Part shown: positions 9,907 through 22,556 of the stretch, one piece after another
Position numbering within the stretch: position 1 is the first letter of the stretch
How the letters are laid out: each line of letters opens with the position of its first letter
Position numbers and translations under genes: made by a program
Assembly: GCA_020746835.1 (NCBI GenBank)
Contig: JAGPNK010000009.1
Location: 744,001-808,000 of the forward strand
Direction of reading: 5' to 3'
DNA length: 64,000 bases
From: Stachybotrys elegans
Taxonomy: Eukaryota > Ascomycota > Sordariomycetes > Hypocreales > Stachybotryaceae
Notes under the pieces: model-generated
The model's input: the letters and a program-made list of their open reading frames with translations, nothing else
Databases searched by the model: none
What the model was told of the DNA's origin: nothing

Positions 9907-11635
9907 CTATAGGCTGTCCTTCGCTGGCTCCTTTGCGGCTTCTTCCTTGTCCTCATGCTTGTGGTGGTGCTTCTTCTTGGAACTGTCGTCCTTTTCCTTC
10001 TTCATGGCCGCCTCGGCGACGAGCTGCTCGAAGACCAAGTAGTCGCCCTCCTCCTCAGGACTGCGCTCAGCCTAGAAGAAAGGTTAGCCACGAAAAATGA
10101 CAAACAAACAAAAGAAATATAAAGAAAAAGGGGGGCGCTAGGAAGGGGCGAGAAGAGGGAAGGGATATTATGTAGACATACCCTATTGAAAATGTCGCCA
10201 ATCAGGATCAGGGCCTGCGCGCGCTCGAGGCGCTTGGGCAGAGGCACCTTCTTGTCGTAGAGGACGCTGTCGCAGACGTCGCGCAGGACGCTCTGGATCT
10301 CAAACTTGGAGCCGCGCCAGGCAGCGGTGAGGATCTTTCCGGTGACGCGGCGCTCGTACTCGGCGCGCTTCTCGTCGGTCCAGTCCTCGCCGCCCTGCTC
10401 CTCCATCTTGGCCATGTCCTGCATGGTCTGCTGAGCGTCGATGGCGCTGCTGATGGTGTTCCACGTGTCCTTGACGAGCGTGCCCTTGTCGCGCAGGCGG
10501 CTGAAGAAGCCGCCGATGCCGAGGAACTTCTGGCTGCGCAGCAGCGTCGAGGCCTTGGACACGTACGTGTGCCCGATGGCGTGCAGGATGTCGATGCCAA
10601 ACGACTCCATCTTGAGGTTCTCCACCTCGAGGCGCGTCTTCTCCTGGAAGGCCTTGGTCACGTCCGAGCCCTTGTCCGTCTCGGTCCACACGCTGATGCG
10701 GTCGAGGAGCTTGCGCGACAGCGTATCGACCCGCTCCTGGCGGACGAGGGCGCGCTGCCGCTCGAACTCGGCCAACTGCTCCTTCTGCTCCTTGGTGAGG
10801 CCGCCCTTTTTCTTGCGCTTCATCTCCTCCTCCGTCATCGTGCCGTCGGCGTCGTCGGCGGCTTCGAAGTCGTGTGGCTTGTCGGACAGCGCCGGGCGGA
10901 GGGGGATTTGGCGGGAGCTAGAGGACGGCGAGGGAGAGGGAGCAGCGGATCGGGGAGGCACGGGCGGCGCCGCTCCGGGAGCAGTCTCCTTGTCGTCGTC
11001 GACCACTACCTTTGGAGGCGGAGCAGAGGCACCAGCAGCGGGAGTGGCGGCTTCTTGCTCCTTCATGCTCTCCTTCATGGCTTCCTTTGTTCCGGGGAAC
11101 TCTTCTTCATCAGCGGGCTTTGTGGCACCGGCAGCCTCGGGGTTCTCCTGGGCTGCGGCGGCTGCGGCGGCCTCCTCCTCCTGCATGGTGATGTCCATGG
11201 TGGCGGTCATATCCTTCATGAGGCTGATCTCGCCGATCCAGTCGACAAAGGCCTCGCCTCCGAATATAGAGGTGAAGAACTCTGCGGGGTCGGCGAATCC
11301 CTCCTGCGGCTTCGCGTGGTCCTTGCCATACTTGTCGTAGGCCTTTCGGAGGTCGGTATCGGACAGCACTTGATAGGCCTCGCCGATGGCCTGGAACTTT
11401 TCATGGGCGGTCGGATCGTTGGGGTTCTTGTCTGGGAGAAGGCGTCAGCGCTGCCAGAACATCAAGACGATGGGCAAGGAAAGGGTAGCCGATGCCGCGA
11501 GGCGGGATGCGCGTTGGTGGGCAGCATACCAGGATGGTGGACAATGGCCAACTTTCGGTAGGCCTTCTTGATCTCGAGCTCGGTAGCCGTAGGCTGGACC
11601 CCGAGGGTGTCGTAGTATGCGGTATCGACGACCAT
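9907..11635 (-). CDS. DnaJ (Hsp40) co-chaperone with DnaJ-X domain, Caj1/Djp1-like
   Basis: Three exons are inferred: 11530-11635, 10182-11431 and 9907-10071, giving 506 residues. The first intron (98 nt) splits the J-domain signature; joining the exons restores HPD followed by KNPNDP, which strongly supports the model. The J domain covers residues 1-70 ([20 protein letters not shown]). A Glu/Ala/Pro-rich linker follows, then a C-terminal DnaJ-X domain (from about residue 270, [20 protein letters not shown]) and a His/Lys/Glu-rich tail. Family members stimulate Hsp70 ATPase; yeast Caj1 and Djp1 act in the cytosol, Djp1 in peroxisomal and mitochondrial import. An alternative start 66 nt upstream (11701) exists, but [12 protein letters not shown] matches the usual family N-terminus. 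Confidence 0.9.
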
Positions 11636-12748
11636 CCTTTTGTCACCAGGGCTATGCTGCTGTTTGGACTGTTTTGTTGGTGTAAGAGGGGTTGATGGCA
11701 ATGTTTGTCCTGTGACCGTGTAGTTGGATGCTCGAGACTTTTTTGATATGGCGGGGTGCGGCTAAGATTGGGTGGTGAATCGGATGGATGATGGCTGAGG
11801 TGGTAGGTAGGTACCTTCTAGGCTTCTACTGGGCTAACCTGATCAAAGCACCCGGTTGGCTGTATGTAGCTTCCTGTAGCTTACAACCTTGAAAAGTAAT
11901 CTCACTGATAACGTCGAATTGTTCAACAAGGCAACAGAAAACAGGTAGCAACGATGCTTTCAACGACCAGGTTTCTGACCGCTACCTAATTACGTACCAT
12001 GCCAATGAGGTGCTGCTTTGCACGGCATGGACCAGCCGATGAGCCCCTCGGCGGGGCCCTTGGCGAGTCATCAATTCGGAGACAGTGGGTGTTTTTCACG
12101 TGCGCCAGACTGACTGCCAGGCAATGGTAGAGATTTTTCTCTCCCTTCAGCCACGGAGCTGACGCCTACGATTCCACGATACGTCATCTGTCTGCGACCT
12201 TCGTTCAACAAGCAATTCCCATGGTCGGGGTCTTGCCTTGTCTGTCTTGTATGAAGGGGGCTGTCTACCGCTTCTACGAGATCAGCGTCCAATCTTAACG
12301 ATGCAGCGCAGGTCGGTAATTATATAAGAGAACCCTTGGCCTTTCACCTAGTGCCAGGCGATTCCAGCTCCCGTCACTCTGAGATTACAACCAGGGAGTG
12401 CGCGCTGGCGATAGAAGTCACAAGTCTTCGTACCGGTTGCTTGGGACAGAATCTGTCTGCCGGATGGCCCAGCTCCTTTGAACAGCCACGCCACCCACAC
12501 ACACTCACTCACACAGGCACTCTGACGGTTCTGGTTGGGATCTGGTTGAGACCTGGCGAGGGACAGGTGAGAAGCGGAGAAACGTTGGAAGTCGGGTAGT
12601 ACGGGTTGCCTCGCGTGTCAACCGACGGCCTTGGCAGCAACACTCATCACGAGGCGGTGCAGAAAGGCGCGCGCAATCCCAACCCCTATCCCGATTCTGG
12701 GCAGGGCTGACTGATCTCTCTTCCCCGTATTCTGTACCCCCCTTCGCA

Positions 12749-12780
12749 GATGCGGATGCGGATGCGGATGCAGATGCAGA
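12749..12780. repeat. GATGCG hexanucleotide repeat
   Basis: About five copies of GATGCG, drifting to GATGCA at the right end. It lies in intergenic DNA between the DnaJ gene and ERG9. Confidence 0.85.
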
Positions 12781-13721
12781 CGACGGCCGTCCACGATGGC
12801 GAATCACGATTGGCCGGGCAGCTTCAGGTATCTTTAAAGAACAAGCTTAGTACGTAGCCCGCGGGCTGCATGCACGGGTGCGGCTTGCATCCGTTTGCTC
12901 TCCTGCTTGCGGGCAGCAGTCACATTGGATTGTGAGAAACAAAAAGTCCACCTCCACCCATTCACTCATTACAGCAATTATTTGCTCCCACACACACACA
13001 CACACTGGGCAGGCACGTGGGGCAGACTGAGCTGCAACAAGTGGCACTTAGCCTAAAGCCGCCCAATAGGACACCATCTGCCCGTCTGGGGGCCGCGCTG
13101 GGAAATTGCAACAGTCCACCAAAAGGGGTAATTCTACAGGGCCGTCCAAGGCATTCGGCACGCCGGAATCCAATTCCCTTCCGGACTCAGCTGGCTTTGC
13201 CCAGGCATCTAAGGGAGTTGTTGGTCAGACACAGACATTGTGATGCAAGAAGCAGAATGATACTACTATCTTTGTGGTTGTTGGGCTTTGGGGCGAGCTA
13301 AAAACCCAGCTGTTGCGGTAAAGGCTCTAAAAGGTGCCCTTGAAAGCTTGCCAACGCCACGGGCCAATTTCCATCTCTTCAAGACCCTTGTCGTCGGTGG
13401 TAAACAGCTACTGGCTGGCCAATACTACCAAATGGGCAAAATGGGGTAATGGGCAAGCAGCGGATGGAACCTTGGCCCGTCAATCTCCATGCCACACCGC
13501 ACCCGGCGACTGGGTTCGTCGCCTTTTAACGGATACCTAGCCCTCCCTAGCAGCTAATATCTGCCTCCTGGTGGCTGCTAGTCCTTACCCAGACCCTAAA
13601 AGTCGTCAGGGGAAACCTCTATCGCGAAAACAGGAGCAGAAAAAAAAACACGCTGTCTGCTCCTTCCTCCATCGACACCTGCGCTTGCCTCCAACAAGAC
13701 GCACCTTCGCGGAAGCTCCTC

Positions 13722-13757
13722 CTCCTCTTCTTCCTTCTTCCTTCTTCCTTCTTGCCT
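13722..13757. repeat. CTTCTTC heptamer repeat in the ERG9 leader
   Basis: Tandem TTCTTCC/CTTCTTC units form a pure pyrimidine tract about 210 bp before the ERG9 start codon. Such tracts often mark fungal 5' leaders near transcription starts. Confidence 0.8.
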
Positions 13758-13966
13758 TCACTCCTTCCCCTCTTTCATCCTTCCCCCCTCTTCTACAATC
13801 GCGGCGCCTCTAGTTCCCTGGTTCTTGTTTTCGTCCTTCTCAGTGCCAGCGTTCTGAACTACTAGCTCTGCTTTGACCTTGATCCTTTGCGCTCACCTAC
13901 CGCATCTCCGCATCTCACTCCCACCTCTCCCCCCCGCCACCGCCTCTGGCGCGCTCTACCAGTACA

Positions 13967-15525
13967 ATGAGCAGCCTCTACTACCTCACACACCCAAGCC
14001 AGCTACGGTCCATCATTCAATGGTAAGCCCAACTCGCATATCCCAAGTGTGCTCCTTGTCCGCATCTAACTGGAGCCAGGAAAGTATGGCACGACCCCGT
14101 CCACAAGCGCGATCCCGACACAGAGTCCCCGACCCTGCGCGAATGCTTCCGTTTCCTCGACTTGACAAGCCGTAGTTTCTCGGCTGTCATCCAGGAGCTC
14201 AACCATGAGCTCCTCGTTCCCATCACCCTCTTCTACCTGGTCCTCCGAGGCCTTGACACCATCGAAGATGACATGACCATCCCTCTGGAGAAGAAGGTTC
14301 CCATGCTGCGCAACTTTCACGAGACCATCGAAATCGACGGCTGGCAGTTCCACGAGAGCAATGAGAAGGATGGCGAGCTGCTTGAAAAGTTTGATGTCGT
14401 CATCACTGAGCTCAAGCTGATAAAGCAGAAGGCGGATAGGCCCTATTACAGCATCATCAAGGAGATGACGGCCAAAATGGGCAACGGCATGGCCGATTAT
14501 GCTGAGAACGACAAGCTCATCAAGGATGGTGTTCAGACTATTGACGAGTACGAGCTCTACTGCCACTATGTAGCAGGGCTGGTGGGTGAGGGGTTGACCC
14601 GGCTATTCTTGGCAGCGGAGCAGGCCAACCCCAAGCTGGGTGAGAGACCTGATCTCTCTGAGGCCATGGCCCAGTTCCTGCAGAAGACAAACGTCATCCG
14701 AGACATTCGCGAAGATTGGGACGATGGCCGACGATGGTACCCCAGAGAGATCTGGAGCAAGCATGTCGACAACTGGGAGGACCTCTTTGACCCCAAGTTT
14801 GAGGAGCAAGGCGTCAACTGCATCTCCGAGATGGTTCTCGATGCACTAAAGCACGTCGACTCCTGCATCTTCTACCTGGCCGGTATCAAGGATCAGAGTG
14901 TCTTTAACTTCACCGCCATTCCTCAGACCATGGCTATTGCCACGCTCGAAGCTGTCTTCCGGAATCCCGATGTGCTGAAGAAGAACGTCAAGATTACCAA
15001 GGGCGATGCCTGCCAGATCATGATGGAATCGACGCAGAATCTCTTCACCGTGTGCGACGTATTCCGGAGATACGTCCGCCGCATCCACAAGAAGAACGAC
15101 CCCCGTGACCCCAACTACCTCAAGATCAGCGTGCAGTGCGCAAAGGTAAGCCGGAAATGATTCTTCCACAATTCTGTCAGTAGCTGACCTTGCTAGGTTG
15201 AACGGTTCATCGAGTCCATCTTCCCCCGACAAGACCCCAAGAAGCTGTCAGAAGACAACGCGTTGAAGCAAAACGGCCAGCCAACCACAGACCCTGGAGA
15301 GGCTGCTGTTTTGGTCCTTGTCGTTGTCATCTCCCTCCTCCTTATGGCGGGTCTAATGGTTCGTCATGACGCCTCACCTCATAATCACTTGTTCAGTTCG
15401 ACTAACATGGAAAATAGATTGGAACTGCCTGGGTGTTTGGTGCGCGCTTCGACCACATTTTCAGAGAGCAAAGCATCTTCCTCCCCGACAACAAGCCCGT
15501 CATCACCGCTCACGAAGAACTATAA
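13967..15525 (+). CDS. ERG9: Squalene synthase (farnesyl-diphosphate farnesyltransferase)
   Basis: Four exons (13967-14022, 14080-15145, 15197-15358, 15418-15525) give 463 residues, the normal length for fungal squalene synthase. The enzyme joins two farnesyl diphosphates head-to-head, via presqualene diphosphate and with NADPH, into squalene at the ER, the first committed step to ergosterol. Both Asp-rich motifs are present: [10 protein letters not shown] near residues 74-83 and [12 protein letters not shown] near 223-234. The C-terminal hydrophobic segment ([19 protein letters not shown]) is the ER anchor and is interrupted by the last intron, after which the protein continues [11 protein letters not shown]. 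Exon 1 is short (56 nt), starting [14 protein letters not shown]. Joined exons keep the frame, and each intron has GT-AG ends. Confidence 0.96.
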
Positions 15526-16483
15526 CTCACATCCTCCTCTACCGCCACGCCACGCCTTTCTACGCTCTACACGAATCACCGGGATCCAAACACTTCATTG
15601 ATTGTTCCAATTTACTGAGACACTGTCTATATTAGGGGATACTTTAGTTATTTAATGCTGTTAATGCTCAACGAACAATTTTACTTACCCCCGCTCCAGG
15701 AGCCACGCGTTCCCGGTACGGCCCAGCTTTTGTACCACCATCGACCTCTTCAGAGTGGGGGAGCTTTGATTCCAACCCCCTGATCCCTAGCACGGATGTC
15801 AAATTGCAATCCAGTCTTTCCATGACTGTGGTTGTGCCGAAGAAGTGCTTATATCAAAATCCACCGTTCTCGGCTTTGTCAATGACAAGGCTCGGCCGCG
15901 AATCGTCCACCGTACAGTGAGGGCGATGCTTGTTGCCGGTGAGCGGACATTTCAAACCGTGACTCCACAGTGAAAGAAGAGGGTGAGGCCGTTGCACCCG
16001 TCATGGGGAAACATGTGTCCATGTTACACATTACCCGTCTACCACAGCCATGTTTCGAATATTTCTAAATAAGGTACGGATTATCCGCACTCTCGCTTTG
16101 ACCCTCGGTCGATCCGCATGCGCGCAGATGAGTGAATCACTTGATGGGTGGGACGGGAAGGGGCTTTGAGTGCCGAAATCTATGTCTCTCTTTATTTAAG
16201 GTCCGGCTGGCCATAATAGAGATGGAATACAAAATACAGTTTGAAGTAATAAAAAATGATGACCCGTCTCCCTGTTCGCCGTAGAGGCACGCTGATGCAT
16301 GAAAAAAGAACCCATGTATATGTAAAGGCCGGGAAACCGGCTTGTCTGACTCCTGCATCCTCCGGACACCACCACCACAACCACTCAAGTAAAGTCGTCG
16401 GCTTCTGCGTGACAAGCTAGCAACAGAGTTGTTTGCCCGTATATTCCAGAAAGACCTGCTACATCGTCCACTTCTTTAAATAT
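15526..16483. other. Convergent intergenic region between ERG9 and the subtilase gene
   Basis: About 960 bp of mixed-composition DNA between two convergent genes. It should contain both 3' UTRs. No gene, repeat array or RNA was recognised. Confidence 0.65.
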
Positions 16484-17873
16484 TTACTGGTTGCCGTTGT
16501 TGGCAATGAGGTTGGTGGTGCCAGGGATGTTGTTGCGGACCTGGGCGCCGGTGGAGGCAGCCAGGTTCTTGATGAGGCTCTGGACCTCGAAGGGGTCGGA
16601 GACGCCCTGGAGGGCCATGAGGTAGGCAGCAAGGCCGGCAACGTGGGGAGAGGCTGAGACAGTTAGCGGTACGATCAATGAAGAATGAGGGGAGCAGATG
16701 CAAGACATACCCATGCTAGTACCGCTGAGGGTGGCGGTGGAGACGTCGGACTCGATACCGACACTCAGGACATCGACACCAGGAGCATAGATGTCGACGC
16801 CAGAGCCAAAGTTGGAGAAGTCGGCACGGGCATCAGTGAGGGCGTCCATAGCACCGACGGTGATGGCGTTGGGAGCAGAGCCGGGGGAGGTGTTGGCGGT
16901 GTCCTGGGCCTCGTTACCGGCGGCGACGACGGGGACAATGCCAGCGTTGAACATGGCCTCGACAGCGCGGTTGATGGCGTTGGAGCGGGGGCCGCCGAGG
17001 GACATGTTCATAACAGCCTTGCCAGTGATGCCCTTGGCCTGAACATCCTGGATGACGAACTGCATGCCCTGGAGAACGCCAGAGTTGCTACCAGCACCAG
17101 TGGCGTCCAGGACCTTGACACCAACAATCTTGGTAGCCTTGGCAACACCGTAGGTTGCACCAGCAATGGTGCCAGCGACGTGGCTACCGTGACCGTTCTG
17201 ATCATCATCCTGCTCATTGTCAGTCAAGGGGTCAGTGCGTCACAAACACGGCTGAACGTACAACGTCGTCAATGAAGTTGGCTCCAAAGGTGGCACGGCC
17301 CTCGAACTCGGTGTGGGTGACACGGACACCAGTGTCGATAACATAGGCAGTGATGCCCTCACCGGCAGAGGTGTCGAAGACGTAGGTATCCTCGCCACGG
17401 TTGGCGTGGGACAGGCGGTTGAGACCCTCGGGGGCGTTGGTCTGGGCCAGAGCATCGTTGAGCTGAACCTTGGCGTCGGCCTCGACGTAGGCAACCTCGT
17501 CCGAGTTGTAAATCTCCGAGATCATGTCATCGTCAGCATCGACAGCCATGGCATGCCAGGTGTTGAGCTTGAAGGTGTGGACATCGGTGGAGAGGAGGCG
17601 GCCACCACCGACGCTGCGCTTGCCGACATTGCGCTTCTTGATAGCGGCGGAGAAGAAGGCCTCGCTCTTCAGGATGGCCTCCTCGTCGAAGGAGTTGTTG
17701 TAGACAACGATGTAGCGGTTGGGAATGATACCCTGAGCCCCGGGGTTGGAAATGGGGATGTTGAGACCGTTGTTAAGCGGGTCGACGGCAGGGGCAGGAA
17801 CTCCCAGGACGTTAAGCGGCACGGCGGCGGCGAAGGGGAGGGCGGCGAGGATGGTGCTGAAAAGACGAGCCAT
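16484..17873 (-). CDS. Secreted subtilisin-like serine protease (S8, proteinase K type)
   Basis: Three exons (17262-17873, 16711-17209, 16484-16653) give 426 residues. Residues 1-18 are a signal peptide ([18 protein letters not shown]). An inhibitor I9 propeptide spans about 50-135 ([10 protein letters not shown] to VAYVEADA). The catalytic triad reads Asp180 (YVIDTGV), His211 (NGHGSHVAG) and Ser369 (LSGTSMASPHVAG), with oxyanion Asn303 (VAAGNE). Intron 2 lies exactly in the Ser motif and its removal restores GTSMASPH, which confirms the splice. Family members are secreted, self-processing endopeptidases used for nutrition, substrate invasion or wall turnover. There is no long C-terminal extension. 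Codons are strongly C-biased, suggesting high expression. The 5' leader on the coding strand is pyrimidine-rich. Confidence 0.95.
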
Positions 17874-19085
17874 GGTGATGGTTGCACGGGTGAAGAGTGA
17901 TGTAAGTTAGGAGAAGGTAGAAGTGAATGAAACCAGATCCAGTCCGATCACAAATAAGCAAAAAAGTAGAACTCGGTCAAGAGATCTTTCTTGTATCGAA
18001 AAAGGGTTTCAAGGAGTGGCCGGGAGAACGATCAACGGGCTCCTATGAGTAAAGGATCGAAAGTCCACTGGGGAGGCAAAGGGTTCTGTCTATAGACCAA
18101 GTGAAAGGAGTCGAAGAGAAGCGAACAACAAGAAGAAATGAAGAGAAGAGGTGAAAGGAAAACCGAAGAGACACAGAAACTAAGATTCAGAGTGTCATGA
18201 CATCAAAAGAAAGAAGACGAAGTGTGTGGCGGACGTCAGTGTTTTTATCCAGAAGCCGCAGAGAGAGCATTGGGGGGTGAATAATGGATGCGCTCTAGGC
18301 AGGGGTATGCGGCAGCCAGGGCCTGACTCGTCAGGGATAGATCCCGGAGAGTGGTACAATTAACGCAGGGCCTGGTAGGCCCGGGCGGTTTCGAAAAGAT
18401 GCCCCTCCTAGGCTCAAACATGCTGGGGTCACAACAAAGCGGAAGGACATCCAGGGCGAACCAAGCGCGGCAGGTCGGCCATTGTTGCTGCTCACAGCAT
18501 GGGTTCCGGGCGGCTGTTGACGTGTGGCGCGGCACAGTGCAACACAATGGTCAGGACTCTGATGGGAATAGGCAATCGAATAGCCGTGGTCCATGAATAG
18601 CAGCGCGGGACAATGCGCACTGAATGAGTGTCCAAATTCGGATAATTTTTGTTGAATCATCACCCGCCTCCTTGTCGCGACAATAGCGCAGAGCCCGCAA
18701 CTAACGATTGTACCATACTCTCCTGTATACCAAGCAATCAATATTGAACACGAACGAGTACGATCCATGTGGACCTACGTAGGCAAGGGTGAATTCAACG
18801 CACCGTACAATGGTTTGCATGGCAGCCCGGAGATTCCTTCATCTGATTTTCGGTGATGGTTCTCCTTTGCACCCCATATCCGCAGCGCGAAGATGGGCTT
18901 GAGAAGGAGGAGGGCGGTTTCCCAAGGCGAGGTATCCGTACCTGTGTGGAATAGAGTGCTGTCGACCTAGTGAGATCTCGTCTCTTGGCACGCGATGGCG
19001 GCAACAAGATGGTCGCCCATTCGTGGATTCCAAGCACATCATGTTTATTCAGGGGGAAGCAGACGACGACACCGAGCACCAAAGA

Positions 19086-19115
19086 GGGACCACCAGGGAC
19101 CACCAGGAACCACCA
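19086..19115. repeat. GGGACCACCA decamer repeat, three copies
   Basis: Two perfect copies (19086-19095, 19096-19105) are followed by a copy with two mismatches. It lies inside the large gene-free interval. Confidence 0.9.
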
Positions 19116-22100
19116 CGACATCCACAAAAGGCCTTTGGTGGGGCCGTTTATCTCCCTGGCGAGGTGCCACAGCCTTGTGCTGGCCAATCAAGTCTGATAT
19201 TGACACCATAATCGAAACATTGCCCAGTCTGGGCAGGCAGTTGAAACCTGGGGCGCTTCCTTGGACCATATAATGAGCTGTCTGTTCTGCCGGGCGAAAG
19301 CGAGCACATCACCAGCCAAACAAGCCGCCGGGGCATGCCTGTCCCCCTTCTCGATTGGACCAGGGGAGCGAAGCGAAATCGTCCGCTGCATAAAACAACT
19401 TGTGCAAGGGGCCGCCCGCCCTCATACGAAGAAGGGTCCCTGGGTCAGGCGACAGACAAGGAGAATAGATTCGGTCGGTCGGCACCCTACCCCAGGGCGG
19501 AAGGTTAGGCCGTACTGACGGCTGACTGACTGCTGACTTGTGGGTTGGCCGTTGTTGCACACCCTTGTTTTGCCAACGTTTCTGCTGGCTGCGTACTCTG
19601 TAACGGATGCAACACGTATTCATGCATCAAGCTTCTAGACTGCCGAGGTCTTGCCATGGAAGGTCTTTAGGTCAGCCCGCGAGTTTATTTTCTTCTGGAA
19701 CAGCCGCACCTATTATCGTATATCCTAGGTTTGAAAGTAAACAGGCTTTGCATGTTGGCCGCGTGTCTCGACGCCGACATGCGGGCCATGAGCCATGTTC
19801 CTGGAGCTGCGCTGCTGTGAGTACAACGGCGACGCTGGCAACATTGCACGGCTTGCTGGTGACGAGGATTATCTCTCGGCAAGGAGAAAATAGACGGGCA
19901 GTGCGGGGAGAAACATCTAAGCCACTCGGGTTGTTATGTGTGCGCATCGGCAATTGCTGTCAAAGCAGCCAATTTGAAATCACTGCCAAGGTGACGTCGA
20001 TGGCCTACCAAACGGTACGGGGTAGGTACGTACCTTGCATGCTAAACCCACTACTAAGCAACATGTTGGAAGTTGTCGCACGGGCTTGTGGGTGAGGGGC
20101 GACTTCCTCTTTCGAAGCCCGCTAACTCTTTGGTTCCTTCACATGAGCCTCTGTACCCCATTGCTCTGCGACCTACTCTGCTTCAAAAGTAGGGTACGGA
20201 GAAATGATCTGATAATTCCACCAAATAAGCTACAGGCGGGAATACCGGTTGGTTTTGGTCGAGACCATGCTCCGCATGCCTTGTGAGAGTTGTTGCAAGA
20301 ATGAACGAACCGCTGCCCACAGGATCCCGTCGTTGGTGCGACGAAGCGAGGTCAAAGACACGGCGATCACCAAAGCTTAACGAAGCCAAGCTTCCTGGTT
20401 TCTGTCCTATTCATGCGGGCGCGCAAACCTCCGGGTCAGGTAGGACTGCGGATTCAGGAGGACGCGTGTCTGCGTTTCCGGATAGCCAAGCATGATTGTC
20501 GGCGGGAAGCGGGAAAGCGGGAAAACAATACTGCACTCATGATGGAAATAGCATCACGATATCCAACAGAGTCACCTACCCAATCCATACCGGGTGTTTG
20601 GATCCAAGTGCATGCACAGCACTATCTTTGGCTATCGCATTAACGGATCCCTTGGGCTGTGCTGCCTGTTGCCATGCGATGCATCATTCACATCACTCAC
20701 CCTGCTCACACTGGCATTCTGTCACACAGCAATCAGTCTCCATGTACGGGATGCTCCTAATTTGATGTTACAACAGCCATGCCGTTGTCACAAGACAACC
20801 ATGTCTGAAAGCCTTCCTCTGAGCATGTCTCGCGCATCGGGCAGGCCGTCGCATCGGCTTTCCCATCATCACGGTCGGCTACGCCGCTGTTGTTAACCCC
20901 TCAGGAGGTAGAGGATATCGTGAGCTGCTTCAAGTCATGATGCTTCACATGGGTGGTTTTTGTCAGCTTGAGCGAATGACTAGGGTCAGGCCAGATTCAA
21001 CTCAATGGATAATGCTTGTATTGGCGCCAGCGCAGCCTGAGAACGGCGGGCGAGAGGGCGAGTTTCGTCCACTTCCCATTCCAGCAGTTCACGATGGTTG
21101 AGGAGGTTTCACGACTATCCTCTTGAACAGCACGGGTGCCTGTTGAAAGAAGAAGGGGTAAGATGCGAAGATTCTGGGGGGGCGTGGCGCCTCACTTGGC
21201 TTGGCTACGACATGTGCGATGCGGCGCAGACGTCGCGCCCACTGGTTCACGATACCCATGATCTATCTCATCATGATGGCTAGAAGCGAAGGGCACGGGC
21301 CAGCCAGCACCATTCATCGGTTCTGCCAGATGGATAAGATGGCCAAGGCCCCTTGGATATGCCACGGAGAATCGCGGTCCATTACCATCATCTCAGTCAG
21401 AACTCCAGGCACCAACAGAATTGCGATGCTATTTTGCTCCTACCCGATCAAGGCCAACGGAGATGTTGAGGCGAGTAAGTTGGATAGGTCAGTTAACTCC
21501 GCATGATACCCCCCCCCTTCGGTGGCTTGACTTTGCTGATTGCATGGTGCACATGTCAACTGCCGGACATCGTCGAGGGATAGGTAGGAGATGTAGAGGA
21601 GGGACTGGGATGGAGTCGGCATGAAGTTGTCAGCACAGATGGCCCGGCAGTTCATGCATGGAATACCTCTGATTAATACAGTTCACGGTGGGTCACCGAG
21701 AAGGACCAGCACCTCGAAATTGAGCTTGAAGACAAGGTGGAATTATCTCAGCCCAGACATAGGCTGAGCTTGGTCTTGGCCTTGGCTGATAATTTCGCGG
21801 TAATAAGCTCATTCGGTGGGACAGCAGCGTCAGATGACCAGCCGGTTATTACATAGGTATGCTTGTTGCGCCATGATGGTTCTACACTGACCATGGCATA
21901 CTTCAACTTGGAAATGGTCCCTTGTTGTCTTCTCTTCTCATCCTACAAAATGCGAGTCCGTTCCCAATGGGCTTGACGCCCAGATACAAGTGGGAGTGGA
22001 AGTGGAAGTGGAACCCAACGGTCAGCGCCAGGCAGGACAGTATCATACATAGAGGGACTCCAGGGAGCGGCGTCCACTACCAAATTATTGGATCCCACTA

Positions 22101-22529
22101 TCCCACTCCATCTCCCCATCAGCCGAGACAACCCTGGAAAAGATGGCCGACGTGCATTGCATGCCCCATTTAATTACCTCTCTGGGCGGATACCAGAGAT
22201 CAATCAATCACGATATAAACGCCCAAGACGACTGGACTGGGACTCACCGGGCTGGATAAGGATATCGGCATCGGGTTGGCGTGCAGCTGCATGAGGCGGC
22301 AGCCGATACATTTGGCGACGTGGTATTGGACAGTAAAGGGGATCTGGCGATAGTGCCCGACGCCTCCGATAAGTACCTGAAAGCCTGAGAGGACAGAGAG
22401 TCAAGGTGAGGCGGCAGGCAGCCTCGAAATCTACCTACCTACATACATACTTCCTGACATCCCTCTCTTGCACGTGGCGTAGACCTCCTGGGGTCACATT
22501 CACATACATGCCGTAGCGTACATGTCATG

Positions 22530-22556
22530 CCTTGCCTTGCCTTGCCTTACCTTGCC
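22530..22556. repeat. CCTTG pentanucleotide repeat
   Basis: About five tandem CCTTG units with one substitution, upstream of the F-box-like gene. Confidence 0.85.

Larger units (their letters stand above)
11636..13966. other. 2.3-kb divergent intergenic region upstream of ERG9
   Basis: The interval separates the DnaJ gene (-) from ERG9 (+). Short frames here are of low complexity and unsupported. It holds a GATGCG hexamer array (12749-12780), a CA repeat (about 12987-13005) and a strongly pyrimidine-rich leader before ERG9 (about 13660-13930). A long, CT-rich 5' leader is common in fungal housekeeping genes. I could not identify a specific sterol-response element. Confidence 0.6.

Noticed and set aside
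12505..12807. Frame with a Ser-Ala repeat
   Set aside because: It only reads through the GATGCG hexamer repeat; no flanking domain.
19607..20095. 162-codon open frame from an ATG in the large gap
   Set aside because: Composition is Arg/Ser/Cys-rich without domain motifs or codon bias, and no exon chain extends it.
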